NCBI GenBank assembly: GCA_004524445.1
Contig: SDNP01000029.1
Coordinates: 1-38,747, forward strand
DNA: 38,747 nt
Direction: 5' to 3'
DNA from: Candidatus Thorarchaeota archaeon
Lineage (GTDB): Archaea; Asgardarchaeota; Thorarchaeia; Thorarchaeales; Thorarchaeaceae
Shown here one piece after another: positions 1 to 8,427 of this stretch. Every line of letters starts with the position of its first letter. The stretch's first letter is position 1. The position numbers and the translations under genes were made by a program. The notes under the pieces are model-generated. The model worked only from the letters and a program-made list of their open reading frames with translations. It was not told the origin of the DNA and searched no databases.

Positions 1-209
<209 letters not shown>

Positions 210-319
210 TTCCCATGCGATTTCGATAATAGAGCCCGAATGTAATAGGGAACTCCCTGTTCTTTTAGGGCTCACCAGCTTTCATAAATGAAACAAATGC
301 CCGTACGAAGGTCGATTGG

Positions 320-963
320 GTGCAGGCGCTCGATAATGTCAATCTTCTAGTAGAATATCTAGCTCACCAGCAATTCTACTCACGTGAAGATGACGTAATT
401 CTTAGTAGAGATACTAATGCACTGGTACGCATACCCGGTGCAAGGATGGCCTTTAACGCATTCATTGACTCACTAACTGCGCCAATCAAACATATCTATC
501 CGGCGAATATAATACCTATCTTAAGAAAATAGCCAGAAAGCTCCCCATAGAATCGAATGAGATTCTGGGAAATGTTGATCGGACAAAGGAAGTTCTTGAA
601 ACCGATGCAGTATCCGAGGAAATCGCCACAAATATCTTGGTGGGAGGGATTAGACATTCTCTTCATAAACAAGAGCTGCAGAAGTGTTTCAATCAAGTCC
701 AGGAGAAAGCTGAAAGCCTTGATGATATGCCAGCTCACAAATCGCAACTCATTGCTGAGCTGAACTCATTTTTTGAAAGGAGTGATCCCGACGTAGCACT
801 TTTGCGTAATCTTGTTTTACTGAAGTTATTGGCATCAGCTTATTCTCTAAGACGTCTTGAGAAGAGAGTAGATGACCTGATTGAGAAGAAAAAAGAATTA
901 TTGAGCAACAAGATGTTCTTGAATTACAACTCACCTTCTGTTGAGATATCAAAAGAAAAATGA
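320..963 (+). pseudogene. frame-disrupted gene of unknown function
   Basis: Two plus-strand frames join into one plausible protein. The first runs from a GTG at 320 to a stop at 532. The second is open from 469 to the TGA at 963 but has no start of its own near its beginning. They overlap at about 469-530, and a one-base loss there would explain the break. The joined product is about 210 residues, mostly helical and charged, with a leucine-rich helix then a Lys/Glu-rich stretch near the end. No family is recognised and no membrane segment is seen. No slippery heptamer was found in the overlap, so programmed frameshifting is less likely than mutation or assembly error. Only a weak ribosome binding site (AAGG) precedes the GTG. 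Confidence 0.5.
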
Positions 964-1035
964 GTGGCCGGCTGCAAGTTTAGAGTAGATTCGACACTGG
1001 ATTAATGATTTGAAGTTCAAAGAGGAGTAATACAA

Positions 1036-1341
1036 TTGTCAAAAGCAAGGATGATAATTAGCGGAAAGGTTCAGGGCGTTGGTTTTAGAGCAACTACAAG
1101 GAAGATTGCCACCGAGTTGGGGTTGAAGGGGTTGGTGAGAAATCTCAGGAATGGAAATGTTGAGGTATTTTGTGAGGGCAACAAAGAAAAAATCAACGAA
1201 TTAGCTACCAGATTGCGAAATCTTGAAAGAACATCATTGGGTGTTCGGCCTAGCGTTGATTCTATGAATGTTGCATATGAGGGTGAACCTGGCTACTCGG
1301 AAGCTTGGAAACCCTATTCAGGATTCAATATTGACTATTGA
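1036..1341 (+). CDS. acyP: acylphosphatase
   Basis: A 101-residue acylphosphatase, which hydrolyses carboxyl-phosphate bonds such as acetyl phosphate, 1,3-bisphosphoglycerate and, known for the family, carbamoyl phosphate. The signature GKVQGVGFR at about residues 10-18 supplies the phosphate loop and catalytic Arg18. VRNLRNGNVEV at 34-44 supplies catalytic Asn36. Length fits the family (about 90-100). The start is TTG, chosen because AGAGGAG at 1021-1027 sits at ribosome-binding distance and no ATG lies before the motif. It lies between two carbamoyltransferase genes, so carbamoyl phosphate is a tempting substrate, but that link is inference from position. Confidence 0.93.
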   Translation: MSKARMIISGKVQGVGFRATTRKIATELGLKGLVRNLRNGNVEVFCEGNKEKINELATRLRNLERTSLGVRPSVDSMNVAYEGEPGYSEAWKPYSGFNIDY

Positions 1342-1472
1342 AATTGCTACAGTAACTTCAAGGCGGTTGTTTTGTCGAGATGCATAATCCATATCGACGT
1401 GTTGCAAAAAATAGCGCAATCTGATTGTGTTGGTAACGACGCTTAATATGCTCCCAACCACATACTAATCTG

Positions 1473-1721
1473 GTGAAAGGCAAATTGCAGCGTGTAACCT
1501 ACTGCCTGTCATGTGGAAAAGAAATGGTGAAGATATGGCATTACAGCGGTGGAAAAATGGACAATAGGTTTTGTGCCAATCGCATTGAAGAAGATGGGAA
1601 CCTGCTACTACGCAATCGCATACGAGATGATATCCGCAACTTCTGGAGTTCTACCAATGAACTCTATGGTCCCCCTCCAGAGTCCAACTCACGTCCACCA
1701 GTTCCTCCAGTTACACGTTAA
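1473..1721 (+). CDS. possible small cysteine-containing protein
   Basis: An 82-residue open frame from a GTG, with CLSCGK near residues 11-16, another Cys at about 34 and a proline-rich end. The CxxC could be half of a zinc ribbon. No ribosome binding site is evident, no family is recognised, and a second frame (1549-1758) is open across the same stretch, so this may be a decayed gene or chance. The 1342-1472 stretch before it holds nothing recognisable. Confidence 0.2.
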   Translation: MKGKLQRVTYCLSCGKEMVKIWHYSGGKMDNRFCANRIEEDGNLLLRNRIRDDIRNFWSSTNELYGPPPESNSRPPVPPVTR

Positions 1722-1776
1722 CACAACGAAGCTCACAACTGAAAGAGTTATAGAGTAGCTTTTCTCTTTCTAGTGT

Positions 1777-2805
1777 ATGAATTTACATGGTCGCGACTTG
1801 CTAACTACGCAGGATTGGAGTGTTGAGGAGATTGAGAAAACACTCGATCTCTCCTTCGATTTCAAGAAGAATCGATACAATCATCCACTGAGAAACTGTT
1901 TGGATCGAAGGACTTTCATGATGTTCTTCTATAATCCTTCTGTTAGAACTAGACAATCGTTTGAAGCTGCCGCAACTGAACTCGGAGGCCATGCTCAGTT
2001 TCTTGAACCGAAGAGCATGAGATTAAAGACTTCAAAGAGTGCAGGTGAAACCGTTCAGGATGCAGCAGAAGTCATGAGCAGGTATTCATGTGGAATAGGT
2101 CTCAGAGTTTTGGAGACCGCCATTGAGGAATATGGACAAGGACATGAGCTGCTTGAGGAATATGCCGAGTATGCTTCAGTTCCTATTATATCAATGGCAC
2201 ATGATAAGTTTCATCCATGTCAGGGTTTTGCAGACGTTATGGGAATGCGGTTGCATGGTGGAAAGGACCTGAAAGGGAAGAAGCTCCTACAAGTATGGGG
2301 AAGGGGCGCACTTGTTCGATCTTGGTGTTCAATTCAGGAGAGTATTCTCGTAAATACCCGCCTTGGAATGGATGTGACATTGGCACACCCTGAAGGATAC
2401 GATTTGGATCCTGAAGTGATTAAGTGGTGTGAAGAAAATGCGGATGCTTCTGGAGGAGAATTTGAGATAGTTCATGACTTGGAGGAAGGATATGATGGTG
2501 CCGACTTTGTCTACTCTCGTAATTGGATGACAGCTGACTTCTATGATAATATGAACAAGCATGGTGTGGATGCCGCCAAAAAAATTGAGATTGAGCGGGC
2601 TATGAAATACGATGACTGGATATCCACTAAGGATTGGATGGCAAAGACAAACAATGCGTTCTTCACTCACTGCGGACCTGTTGACAGGAATTCGGAGGTC
2701 ACAGATGAGGTAGTAGACAGCGAAAAAAGCATTGTCTATGATGTTGCCGAAAACAGACTTCATGTACAGAAGGCAATAATGGCTCTAACAATGGGGATAA
2801 AGTAG
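1777..2805 (+). CDS. N-acetylornithine/ornithine carbamoyltransferase-like protein
   Basis: A complete 342-residue carbamoyltransferase that would move the carbamoyl group from carbamoyl phosphate to an amino acid. FYNPSVRTR at 51-59 is the carbamoyl-phosphate loop in the SxRTR form seen in acetylornithine- and succinylornithine-type enzymes, HPCQ is at 146-149, and a typical C-terminal helix (AENRLHVQKAIM) closes the protein. The start (NLHGRDLLTTQDWS) also resembles acetylornithine transcarbamylases. The odd feature is HCGP at 298-301 where almost all relatives have HCLP; that leucine lies in the active site, so substrate choice or activity may differ. The substrate cannot be told from sequence. 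It is in line with the acylphosphatase and a paralogue upstream. Confidence 0.82.
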   Translation: MNLHGRDLLTTQDWSVEEIEKTLDLSFDFKKNRYNHPLRNCLDRRTFMMFFYNPSVRTRQSFEAAATELGGHAQFLEPKSMRLKTSKSAGETVQDAAEVMSRYSCGIGLRVLETAIEEYGQGHELLEEYAEYASVPIISMAHDKFHPCQGFADVMGMRLHGGKDLKGKKLLQVWGRGALVRSWCSIQESILVNTRLGMDVTLAHPEGYDLDPEVIKWCEENADASGGEFEIVHDLEEGYDGADFVYSRNWMTADFYDNMNKHGVDAAKKIEIERAMKYDDWISTKDWMAKTNNAFFTHCGPVDRNSEVTDEVVDSEKSIVYDVAENRLHVQKAIMALTMGIK

Positions 2806-2870
2806 AACCTCGTGTTTGCAAAATGATGACATTGCGTTCCATTCAACAAGCGGAATGTCACTGGTATTTC

Positions 2871-3740
2871 TTACCAGGCGCCTTCCGTGGTGTGGAACGC
2901 CTTCATAATGAAGTAGACCATAAGTCCAACCAAAAGGATAATTACGCCAAAGGCAATGACGAATGCCGTTCCAGATAGATTTGTCCAGAACACCCGAGAT
3001 CCATATTGATTTGACCAGTTGATAGCTCCGGTGGCAATACCAATTGCAGTGAGAATGTACGGTGCGCTTACTACCAACAGAATTGCCAGTGAAAGATACC
3101 CGGCTCGCTTTAGCCAAGTAGTCATCCTGTCCTTTGGTACAGTCTTCTTAGGTTCCGGAATCTGCTCTTGTTCTTCTTTCATCTTTATTTTGATTCCCCG
3201 GGTAAGCAATTTGTCGTGGAGTCTGTCATATTTCGCTCTCCAATACCTCTTGAATCCTTCGATTGATATGTCCCTCTCACGGGAAAGGAAACCTTTCACA
3301 ATCCAATATGTAATCAGTCCCAGGATGAAGCTCCAAAAAATTGGATAGACATCTCCGAGATATAATAGGACGTTGTATAGAGCGGCTCCAACTCGTAGTG
3401 CAATGAGTGCTGCGAACCAGTTGACATGATTTCCCAATATGCTTGACCTGGTGTGAAGGTAATATGATCCAGCTATCATTGCGAAGAGCGCAAAGGAGAG
3501 AATATCCACAACTATCCAGAGAAACCACCAATTGCTAGTCAGGGCAAACCGAACTATGGGGTTATACTCATACTCAGGCCCGTGAGTGACGAACAAGAGA
3601 TACGTAAAGAGCGCATCAATAAACCCGATTGGCGAGAGGGCTAATACTAAGCCCCGTACCCACTTCTCGCTCCACCATAGTGAGAACATATCCCCAGAGC
3701 TCATAGTTGAGAGGCTAGGTTTCTCCTGGGCTGTTGACAT
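2871..3740 (-). CDS. multi-pass membrane protein (DUF5658-like)
   Basis: A 289-residue integral membrane protein of unknown function. About four hydrophobic segments lie in residues 30-150, then a basic cytoplasmic-looking loop (about 150-205, rich in Lys, Arg and Glu), then two more segments at about 210-235 and 255-280. The stretch GFIDALFTYLLF, followed by a Glu and NPIVRF, resembles the Asp...Glu-x-NP pattern of DUF5658 proteins; that assignment is tentative. The ATG at 3740 is preceded by AGGGG. It is convergent with the carbamoyltransferase and lies just after the terminator of the binding-protein gene. Confidence 0.72.
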   Translation of the reverse strand: MSTAQEKPSLSTMSSGDMFSLWWSEKWVRGLVLALSPIGFIDALFTYLLFVTHGPEYEYNPIVRFALTSNWWFLWIVVDILSFALFAMIAGSYYLHTRSSILGNHVNWFAALIALRVGAALYNVLLYLGDVYPIFWSFILGLITYWIVKGFLSRERDISIEGFKRYWRAKYDRLHDKLLTRGIKIKMKEEQEQIPEPKKTVPKDRMTTWLKRAGYLSLAILLVVSAPYILTAIGIATGAINWSNQYGSRVFWTNLSGTAFVIAFGVIILLVGLMVYFIMKAFHTTEGAW

Positions 3741-3812
3741 TCTTTAACCCCTTGCGGGATTATTCCCACCATATTCTCTTTAAAGTATGCCATCAACGCT
3801 ATATTTCTGGCA

Positions 3813-3853
3813 ATTTTAAAAAAAGGGAAAGGGCAGAGAGACAAACTCTCTGC
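3813..3853 (-). terminator. terminator of the binding-protein gene
   Basis: A perfect 8-bp stem (3833-3840 with 3846-3853, loop ACAAA) lies 31 nt past the stop of the minus-strand binding-protein gene. On that strand it is followed by a U-rich run (complement of 3813-3825). Confidence 0.75.
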
Positions 3854-3884
3854 ATTTCTTGTTCTGTTATGCGAATGCCTTCCA

Positions 3885-5795
3885 CTATGTCTTATACATA
3901 TGGAAGAAGTACGCACCGTGCATCGGATTGCAGGCGTATTGACCATCGTAGACATTGGCACCGGTGACAAACAGAGTTGTTCCCTGATAGACCCAGATGT
4001 AAGCTGCGTGTTCATACACAGCCTCTGTGATCTGTGCGTAGAGTGTTTCACGCTCATCCTCATCAAGGCTCTGTGCCGCGTCGTCAATCCAGCCATCAAC
4101 TTCCTCTGCGTCCCAACCTGGAGACTGTGCTAGTCGTGCCCAGTAGCCAAAAGTACCAGTGGACTTGGCATAGGGTGCGACGTAGTTGTCTGGGTCAGCA
4201 TAGTCTGGTGCCCATCCAATCATCCAGCAACCAACCTCGCCAGCGATAGCGGCATGGAGGTAGTTGGACCACTCAAGACCCTGAACTTGTATCTCGAGCT
4301 CCTCAGTGGGCTGTACTGCATCGTCATGCGCTAGAACTGCTCTGAGTCCGTCTGCTAGGAGTAGCTGAGCGTTCTCACGCACTGTGTTTCCAGAGTTGTA
4401 GTAGAAGACCAGTGTGTAGGAGTTGTTAGCCAGAATAGTGTCTAGATCGTTGTTGTTCATGGCGTCGTTCCAATAGCTGACGGCCTCTTCGATGTCATAT
4501 GAGTAGGTACTTGCATCCTCCGGGTATCCGAACATTCCTGTTGGAATCGGTCCGGCAAACTGATTGCCAAAGCCATTAGCGACCGTGTCAATCAAGGTCT
4601 CATAGTCAAAGGCATGGCTGAGACACTTCCGCAGGTTGATGACCTTGTATGGGTTCTCCACCACTTTTCCGAGAATAGTCTCGTTCATGGTCTCCGACAT
4701 CGTGAAGTGTATTGACGCGATGTTGAAGGTTGGATACTGAGCCCATACCTTCAGTGTATTGGGAGTCAAGCTCTGCTGTGTACCGTCATTAGCGCTGAAT
4801 GCTGGTGGAGATGCATTGTTGTAGACCTGAGTTGCATGAGTTGTCGGCCAATATACGACATCAGCCTCTTCAGCCTGGATATTCAAAATCCTGCTGTTTA
4901 CATCCTCATTGGTCTTGATGATAACTTCATCAATGGCTCCTGCGTTCGGGAAGTCTGTCCTAGCAGAAGCAGCTCTCCAGTAGTTTTCATTTCGCGCCAG
5001 TACGATATTGACATCCGGAGTCCATTCTGTGACCATATATGGTCCAGTTCCGCATGTGTTGTCGTCTAGGTAATCGTTGTGCGCTCCTATCTCGATACCA
5101 CCATGAGCCTCAACAAAGGTGGGGCTGATCATGGAACCAACTGCGTAGGTGATGGATGCCAAGAATGGCACGTATGGATAGGCCAGTCTGATTCTCACAG
5201 TATATGTGTCTAGAACCAGAACGGCACCAGTACCGTCTTCATTCGCATCTGCCCATTCTGTGAAGTTGCCAACATGATCATCGCTGCCTGGGCCTGAGCC
5301 GTAGACAGCATTCTCAATGGCGGCTCCACCAAGAATAGGTTCTGCAACCATCCAAACTGGGCCACTAGGATCGAATGTGGCTAACATTCTCTCGAAGTTG
5401 TATTGCACACAGGATGCGTTAAATGGCGTTCCATCGTGGAACGTGACGCCCTGACGGAGGGTGAAGGTATAGTTCAGCCCATCATCAGAAATCGTCAGAT
5501 CCTCTGCCAATAGAGGCACAGTGGGGTCTGTAGATAGCGAGTCGAATTCATACGTGTACAATGTTTCGTACACGTTGTAGTGAACCCATGAGCCAAATGA
5601 CTCATAGTTGTTGTGCGGATCCATGTAGTCAGGATTTCCAATCGTCTCCCAAACAAGGGTCTGACCAGTCGGCCTGGGTGGAGTCATCAAAAGGTAGGCT
5701 CCTGCCGCACCAACAATCACCACGATCACGACGACCGCTATGATTTGGTTTCTTTGAATTGTGTGTTCCTCCTTCTCTATATTTCCTTGAGTCAT
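3885..5795 (-). CDS. peptide ABC transporter substrate-binding protein (DppA/OppA family)
   Basis: A family 5 solute-binding protein of about 636 residues that would capture oligopeptides or similar solutes outside the cell for the permeases encoded divergently. After a short charged head there is one hydrophobic segment (QIIAVVVIVVIVGAAGAYLL), then a Thr/Pro linker and the long binding domain with family hallmarks such as LAEDLTISDDGLNYTFTLR, FHDGTPFNA and a NENYWRA stretch. There is no lipobox Cys, so it is probably held by the N-terminal helix. The 5' end is uncertain: the ATG at 5795 has no ribosome binding site, whereas a GGAGG at 5768-5772 sits 8 nt before an ATT codon (5757-5759) that would open directly into the anchor. 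The gene has its own promoter region and terminator. Confidence 0.93.
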   Translation of the reverse strand: MTQGNIEKEEHTIQRNQIIAVVVIVVIVGAAGAYLLMTPPRPTGQTLVWETIGNPDYMDPHNNYESFGSWVHYNVYETLYTYEFDSLSTDPTVPLLAEDLTISDDGLNYTFTLRQGVTFHDGTPFNASCVQYNFERMLATFDPSGPVWMVAEPILGGAAIENAVYGSGPGSDDHVGNFTEWADANEDGTGAVLVLDTYTVRIRLAYPYVPFLASITYAVGSMISPTFVEAHGGIEIGAHNDYLDDNTCGTGPYMVTEWTPDVNIVLARNENYWRAASARTDFPNAGAIDEVIIKTNEDVNSRILNIQAEEADVVYWPTTHATQVYNNASPPAFSANDGTQQSLTPNTLKVWAQYPTFNIASIHFTMSETMNETILGKVVENPYKVINLRKCLSHAFDYETLIDTVANGFGNQFAGPIPTGMFGYPEDASTYSYDIEEAVSYWNDAMNNNDLDTILANNSYTLVFYYNSGNTVRENAQLLLADGLRAVLAHDDAVQPTEELEIQVQGLEWSNYLHAAIAGEVGCWMIGWAPDYADPDNYVAPYAKSTGTFGYWARLAQSPGWDAEEVDGWIDDAAQSLDEDERETLYAQITEAVYEHAAYIWVYQGTTLFVTGANVYDGQYACNPMHGAYFFHMYKT

Positions 5796-5864
5796 TATGC
5801 ACAAATGGCATCACTACTCAAGAGTCGCTCTACGCGAACAAATACAAATAGAGCTAAGTCGCAC

Positions 5865-5874
5865 TAATATAGAT
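5865..5874 (-). promoter_or_regulatory. possible TATA box for the binding-protein gene
   Basis: On the minus strand this reads TCTATATTAG and would place transcription start near 5843, upstream of the binding-protein gene. Assigned by TATA likeness and position only. Confidence 0.35.
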
Positions 5875-5959
5875 TGTGTATAACTTGGATTTAGCTCGGT
5901 TTGGGCTACTAACAAGGCGAATGAGCCCGGCGTGCCATAAACAGAATCTTCAAAGAGCA

Positions 5960-5976
5960 TCCAAAGGCTTAAGTAT
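5960..5976 (+). promoter_or_regulatory. candidate promoter (BRE/TATA) of the dpp operon
   Basis: CCAAAGG followed by CTTAAGTA resembles an archaeal BRE plus TATA element. The expected start of transcription, about 25 nt on, falls near 5998, just at the palindrome at 5999-6018 and about 60 nt before the first gene. Confidence 0.4.
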
Positions 5977-5998
5977 TGTCCGAAAATCCGCTGATTGT

Positions 5999-6018
5999 AG
6001 GTTCAGAATTATGAACCT
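5999..6018 (+). promoter_or_regulatory. 20-bp near-perfect palindrome before dppB
   Basis: Arms AGGTTCA and TGAACCT flank GAATTA, giving a 20-bp inverted repeat with one mismatched pair in the centre. It lies between the candidate promoter and the first permease gene, where it could be an operator for a dimeric regulator or a hairpin in the leader. Strand is nominal. Confidence 0.45.
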
Positions 6019-6056
6019 ATCGCATGCAAAGTCCCCATCCTATGGAGAAAACAAAA

Positions 6057-7091
6057 ATGAAGCTCAGAGATTTTATTCTCAGGAGATTAGTCCTAGCCAT
6101 TCCTGTCATTATTGGCGTCCTGACTATCACATGGTTCCTTGCCTATATTGTCGGTGACCCTGTGACGCTCTATATTAATGAAAATACGCCTCAGGCTGCG
6201 ATACCCGCAATTCGGCAAGCTCATGGTCTAGATGAACCTCCTCACATTCAATTCTTCCTATACATTACGAATTTGATGCAAGGTGATTGGGGTGAGAGTG
6301 CATCGTCGAGCTTCCGACCAGTTCTTCAAGTGATTGCTGAGAAGTTTCCTGCAACTATTGAGCTGTCCATATTCGCAATGATATTTGCAGTGGTTCTGGG
6401 AATCCCCCTTGGCATCGTATCAGCCACTAGAAAGGACGAGATGGTTGATCATTTTACTCGCATCTTCTCCCTAGCAGGAGTATCCATGCCCATATTTTGG
6501 TTTGCTCTTATGCTGAAGTACATTCTCTTCTACCAGTTCAAAATCATGGGACTGCCCGCACTTCCTCCTGGCGAGAGATATTCTATCTCTACTTACCGAG
6601 ATTTCACGTCTGTTACAGGCTTCATGCTCATTGACTCGCTAGTATTTAATCTTGATATTCGTCTCTTCATAGACTCATTGCTCCATTTGGCGATGCCGGC
6701 ATTCTGTTTGGGATATCTGACGCTTGCAATCATCACTAGGATGATGAGGTCCAGCATGCTCGAAGTCTTGACTGAGGATTACATAACCCTCGCCAGGTCA
6801 AAGGGTCTGAAAGAACGAACCGTCATATACAAGCATGCCCTGCGAAATGCATTGATTCCTACGGTTACTGTGATCGGACTGGCATTTGGTGGCCTTATAA
6901 CGGGTGCCGTTCTGACTGAAACAATATTTCAGTGGCCCGGACTCGGCAGATGGGCTGTTCGTGCAATTTTGAATTCGGATTTGGCGGCAATCAATGGATT
7001 CACACTACTGGTTGCCTTCATATTTGTCACAGCCAACCTCTTGGTCGATTTAGTCTATGGCACACTTGACCCAAGGATTAGATTTGGATAG
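6057..7091 (+). CDS. dppB: peptide ABC transporter permease, DppB/OppB type
   Basis: A 344-residue inner permease subunit of a peptide importer, about six membrane helices. The opening MKLRDFILRRLVLAIPVI is typical of DppB, and the EAA coupling loop that contacts the ATPase reads LARSKGLKERTV...HALRNALIP at about 250-280. ATGs also exist at 6024 and 6042, but 6057 is preferred because GGAG at 6044-6047 is well spaced and the family start fits. It is the first gene of a tight operon; the ribosome binding site for the next gene begins at the last base of its stop codon. Confidence 0.95.
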   Translation: MKLRDFILRRLVLAIPVIIGVLTITWFLAYIVGDPVTLYINENTPQAAIPAIRQAHGLDEPPHIQFFLYITNLMQGDWGESASSSFRPVLQVIAEKFPATIELSIFAMIFAVVLGIPLGIVSATRKDEMVDHFTRIFSLAGVSMPIFWFALMLKYILFYQFKIMGLPALPPGERYSISTYRDFTSVTGFMLIDSLVFNLDIRLFIDSLLHLAMPAFCLGYLTLAIITRMMRSSMLEVLTEDYITLARSKGLKERTVIYKHALRNALIPTVTVIGLAFGGLITGAVLTETIFQWPGLGRWAVRAILNSDLAAINGFTLLVAFIFVTANLLVDLVYGTLDPRIRFG

Positions 7092-7103
7092 GAGGCTCAT
7101 GAC

Positions 7104-8426
7104 TTGAACAGCACAGCTACACAAACCACGGAATACATAGAGAGCAGCAAAGGGATGCAATTTGGCATTTCTGCCGCCATCAACTACATTGTTGCTATTG
7201 GTGCATTCCTATTTGGAGGATTGATTTTAGCTGTAAATTTCGTTGGGGCAATAGCCTCAGTGATAGGTGCAAGCGTTGAACTGCCAATCTATTTCCAAGC
7301 TTGGCTAATTCAAGGACTTGCCGCAATAGTGATGGCGTACATAATACTGAGAGGTGGGCTTGCAATACACGACCAGTCCCTGTGGGCATTCACAACAGCA
7401 CTCTATTCAAACATCCTCTTAGCTGTTGTTTATTTTACCATAGGACTTACTGGCATTCCACTATCAGTTCTTTCTCTGGTTTCCATTCTATCTCTTTTCC
7501 AATCTGACGTACGGAAGTATTGGTATCCAAGCTTCAAAGAAGACATGTCTCCCCGTATCAAGGAGCTTCGATACAGCTTGTATTTAGTGAGAAAGAGTCC
7601 GCTTGTTGTTGCTGGTATTTTCATTCTTCTCACATTTCTTTCGTTGGCTTTTCTTGCTCCCTATATCGCTCCTTATGGACCTGAAGAGCGGGTTTGGCGG
7701 GACAACAATCTTCCACCGGGCTCCCCGAGCACAATAGAAGGAAATCCCATGCATTTTTGGGGTACAGACGATACAGGGGGCGATATATTCAGCAGGATTC
7801 TCTATGCAGCTCAAACTGATTTGTATGTTTCAATCACAGTTGTATTGGTCGCGGTTCTTATTGGCACATTCATCGGGGCAATTGCCGGATATTATGGCGG
7901 AAAGATTGATGAGGTAGTCATGCGAGTTACAGATGTGTTCTTTGCATTCCCTGGACTCGTTCTTGCAATGGCTATCGTCATGGCGCTCGGTGAGCGAAGT
8001 CTGCAGAGTATATCTTTGGCTCTGATGGTGACATGGTGGCCTAGCTATGCACGCTTGGTGAGAGGTCAGGTTCTGGGAGAGCGCGAAAAACTGTACGTCG
8101 AAGCTGCTAGATCCGTTGGAGCCAGCGATAGCCGTATCTTGGTCTATCATATTATTCCCAATACAATTCAACCCCTCATAGTTCAGGCAACTATGGATAC
8201 AGGCTCAGTGCTACTGGTTGCAGCAGGTCTTGCCTTCATTGGATTTGGGCCTCGTGCGGGAGTAGCTGAATGGGGTTTAATGATCTCAAAAGCCCAGAAC
8301 TTCTTCATGATTGCTCCCTGGGCAGTCTTCTTCCCTGGCTTCGCCATATTGTTCGTGGCTCTTGCTTTCAACCTAGTGGGAGATGGGATCCGAGATATTC
8401 TGGATCCTCGAATTCGGAGGCGATAG
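7104..8426 (+). CDS. dppC: peptide ABC transporter permease, DppC/OppC type, with N-terminal membrane extension
   Basis: A 440-residue permease, longer than the usual 280-320. Residues about 150-440 are a standard DppC: LYLVRKSPLVVAGIFILL first helix, FWGTDDTGGDIFSRILY loop, and an EAA loop (VEAARSVGASDSRILVYHI) with six helices in total. Residues about 20-130 add an extra domain of about four hydrophobic helices not found in ordinary DppC. The start is TTG at 7104, set by GGAGG at 7091-7095; a nearby ATG at 7099 stops after two codons. It would pair with DppB to form the channel. The extension might interact with the small membrane proteins at the operon's end, but that is guesswork. Confidence 0.94.
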   Translation: MNSTATQTTEYIESSKGMQFGISAAINYIVAIGAFLFGGLILAVNFVGAIASVIGASVELPIYFQAWLIQGLAAIVMAYIILRGGLAIHDQSLWAFTTALYSNILLAVVYFTIGLTGIPLSVLSLVSILSLFQSDVRKYWYPSFKEDMSPRIKELRYSLYLVRKSPLVVAGIFILLTFLSLAFLAPYIAPYGPEERVWRDNNLPPGSPSTIEGNPMHFWGTDDTGGDIFSRILYAAQTDLYVSITVVLVAVLIGTFIGAIAGYYGGKIDEVVMRVTDVFFAFPGLVLAMAIVMALGERSLQSISLALMVTWWPSYARLVRGQVLGEREKLYVEAARSVGASDSRILVYHIIPNTIQPLIVQATMDTGSVLLVAAGLAFIGFGPRAGVAEWGLMISKAQNFFMIAPWAVFFPGFAILFVALAFNLVGDGIRDILDPRIRRR

Positions 8427-8427
8427 C

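Noticed and set aside
2329..2763. 144-codon minus-strand frame inside the carbamoyltransferase gene
   Set aside because: The opposite strand carries a clear enzyme over the same bases.
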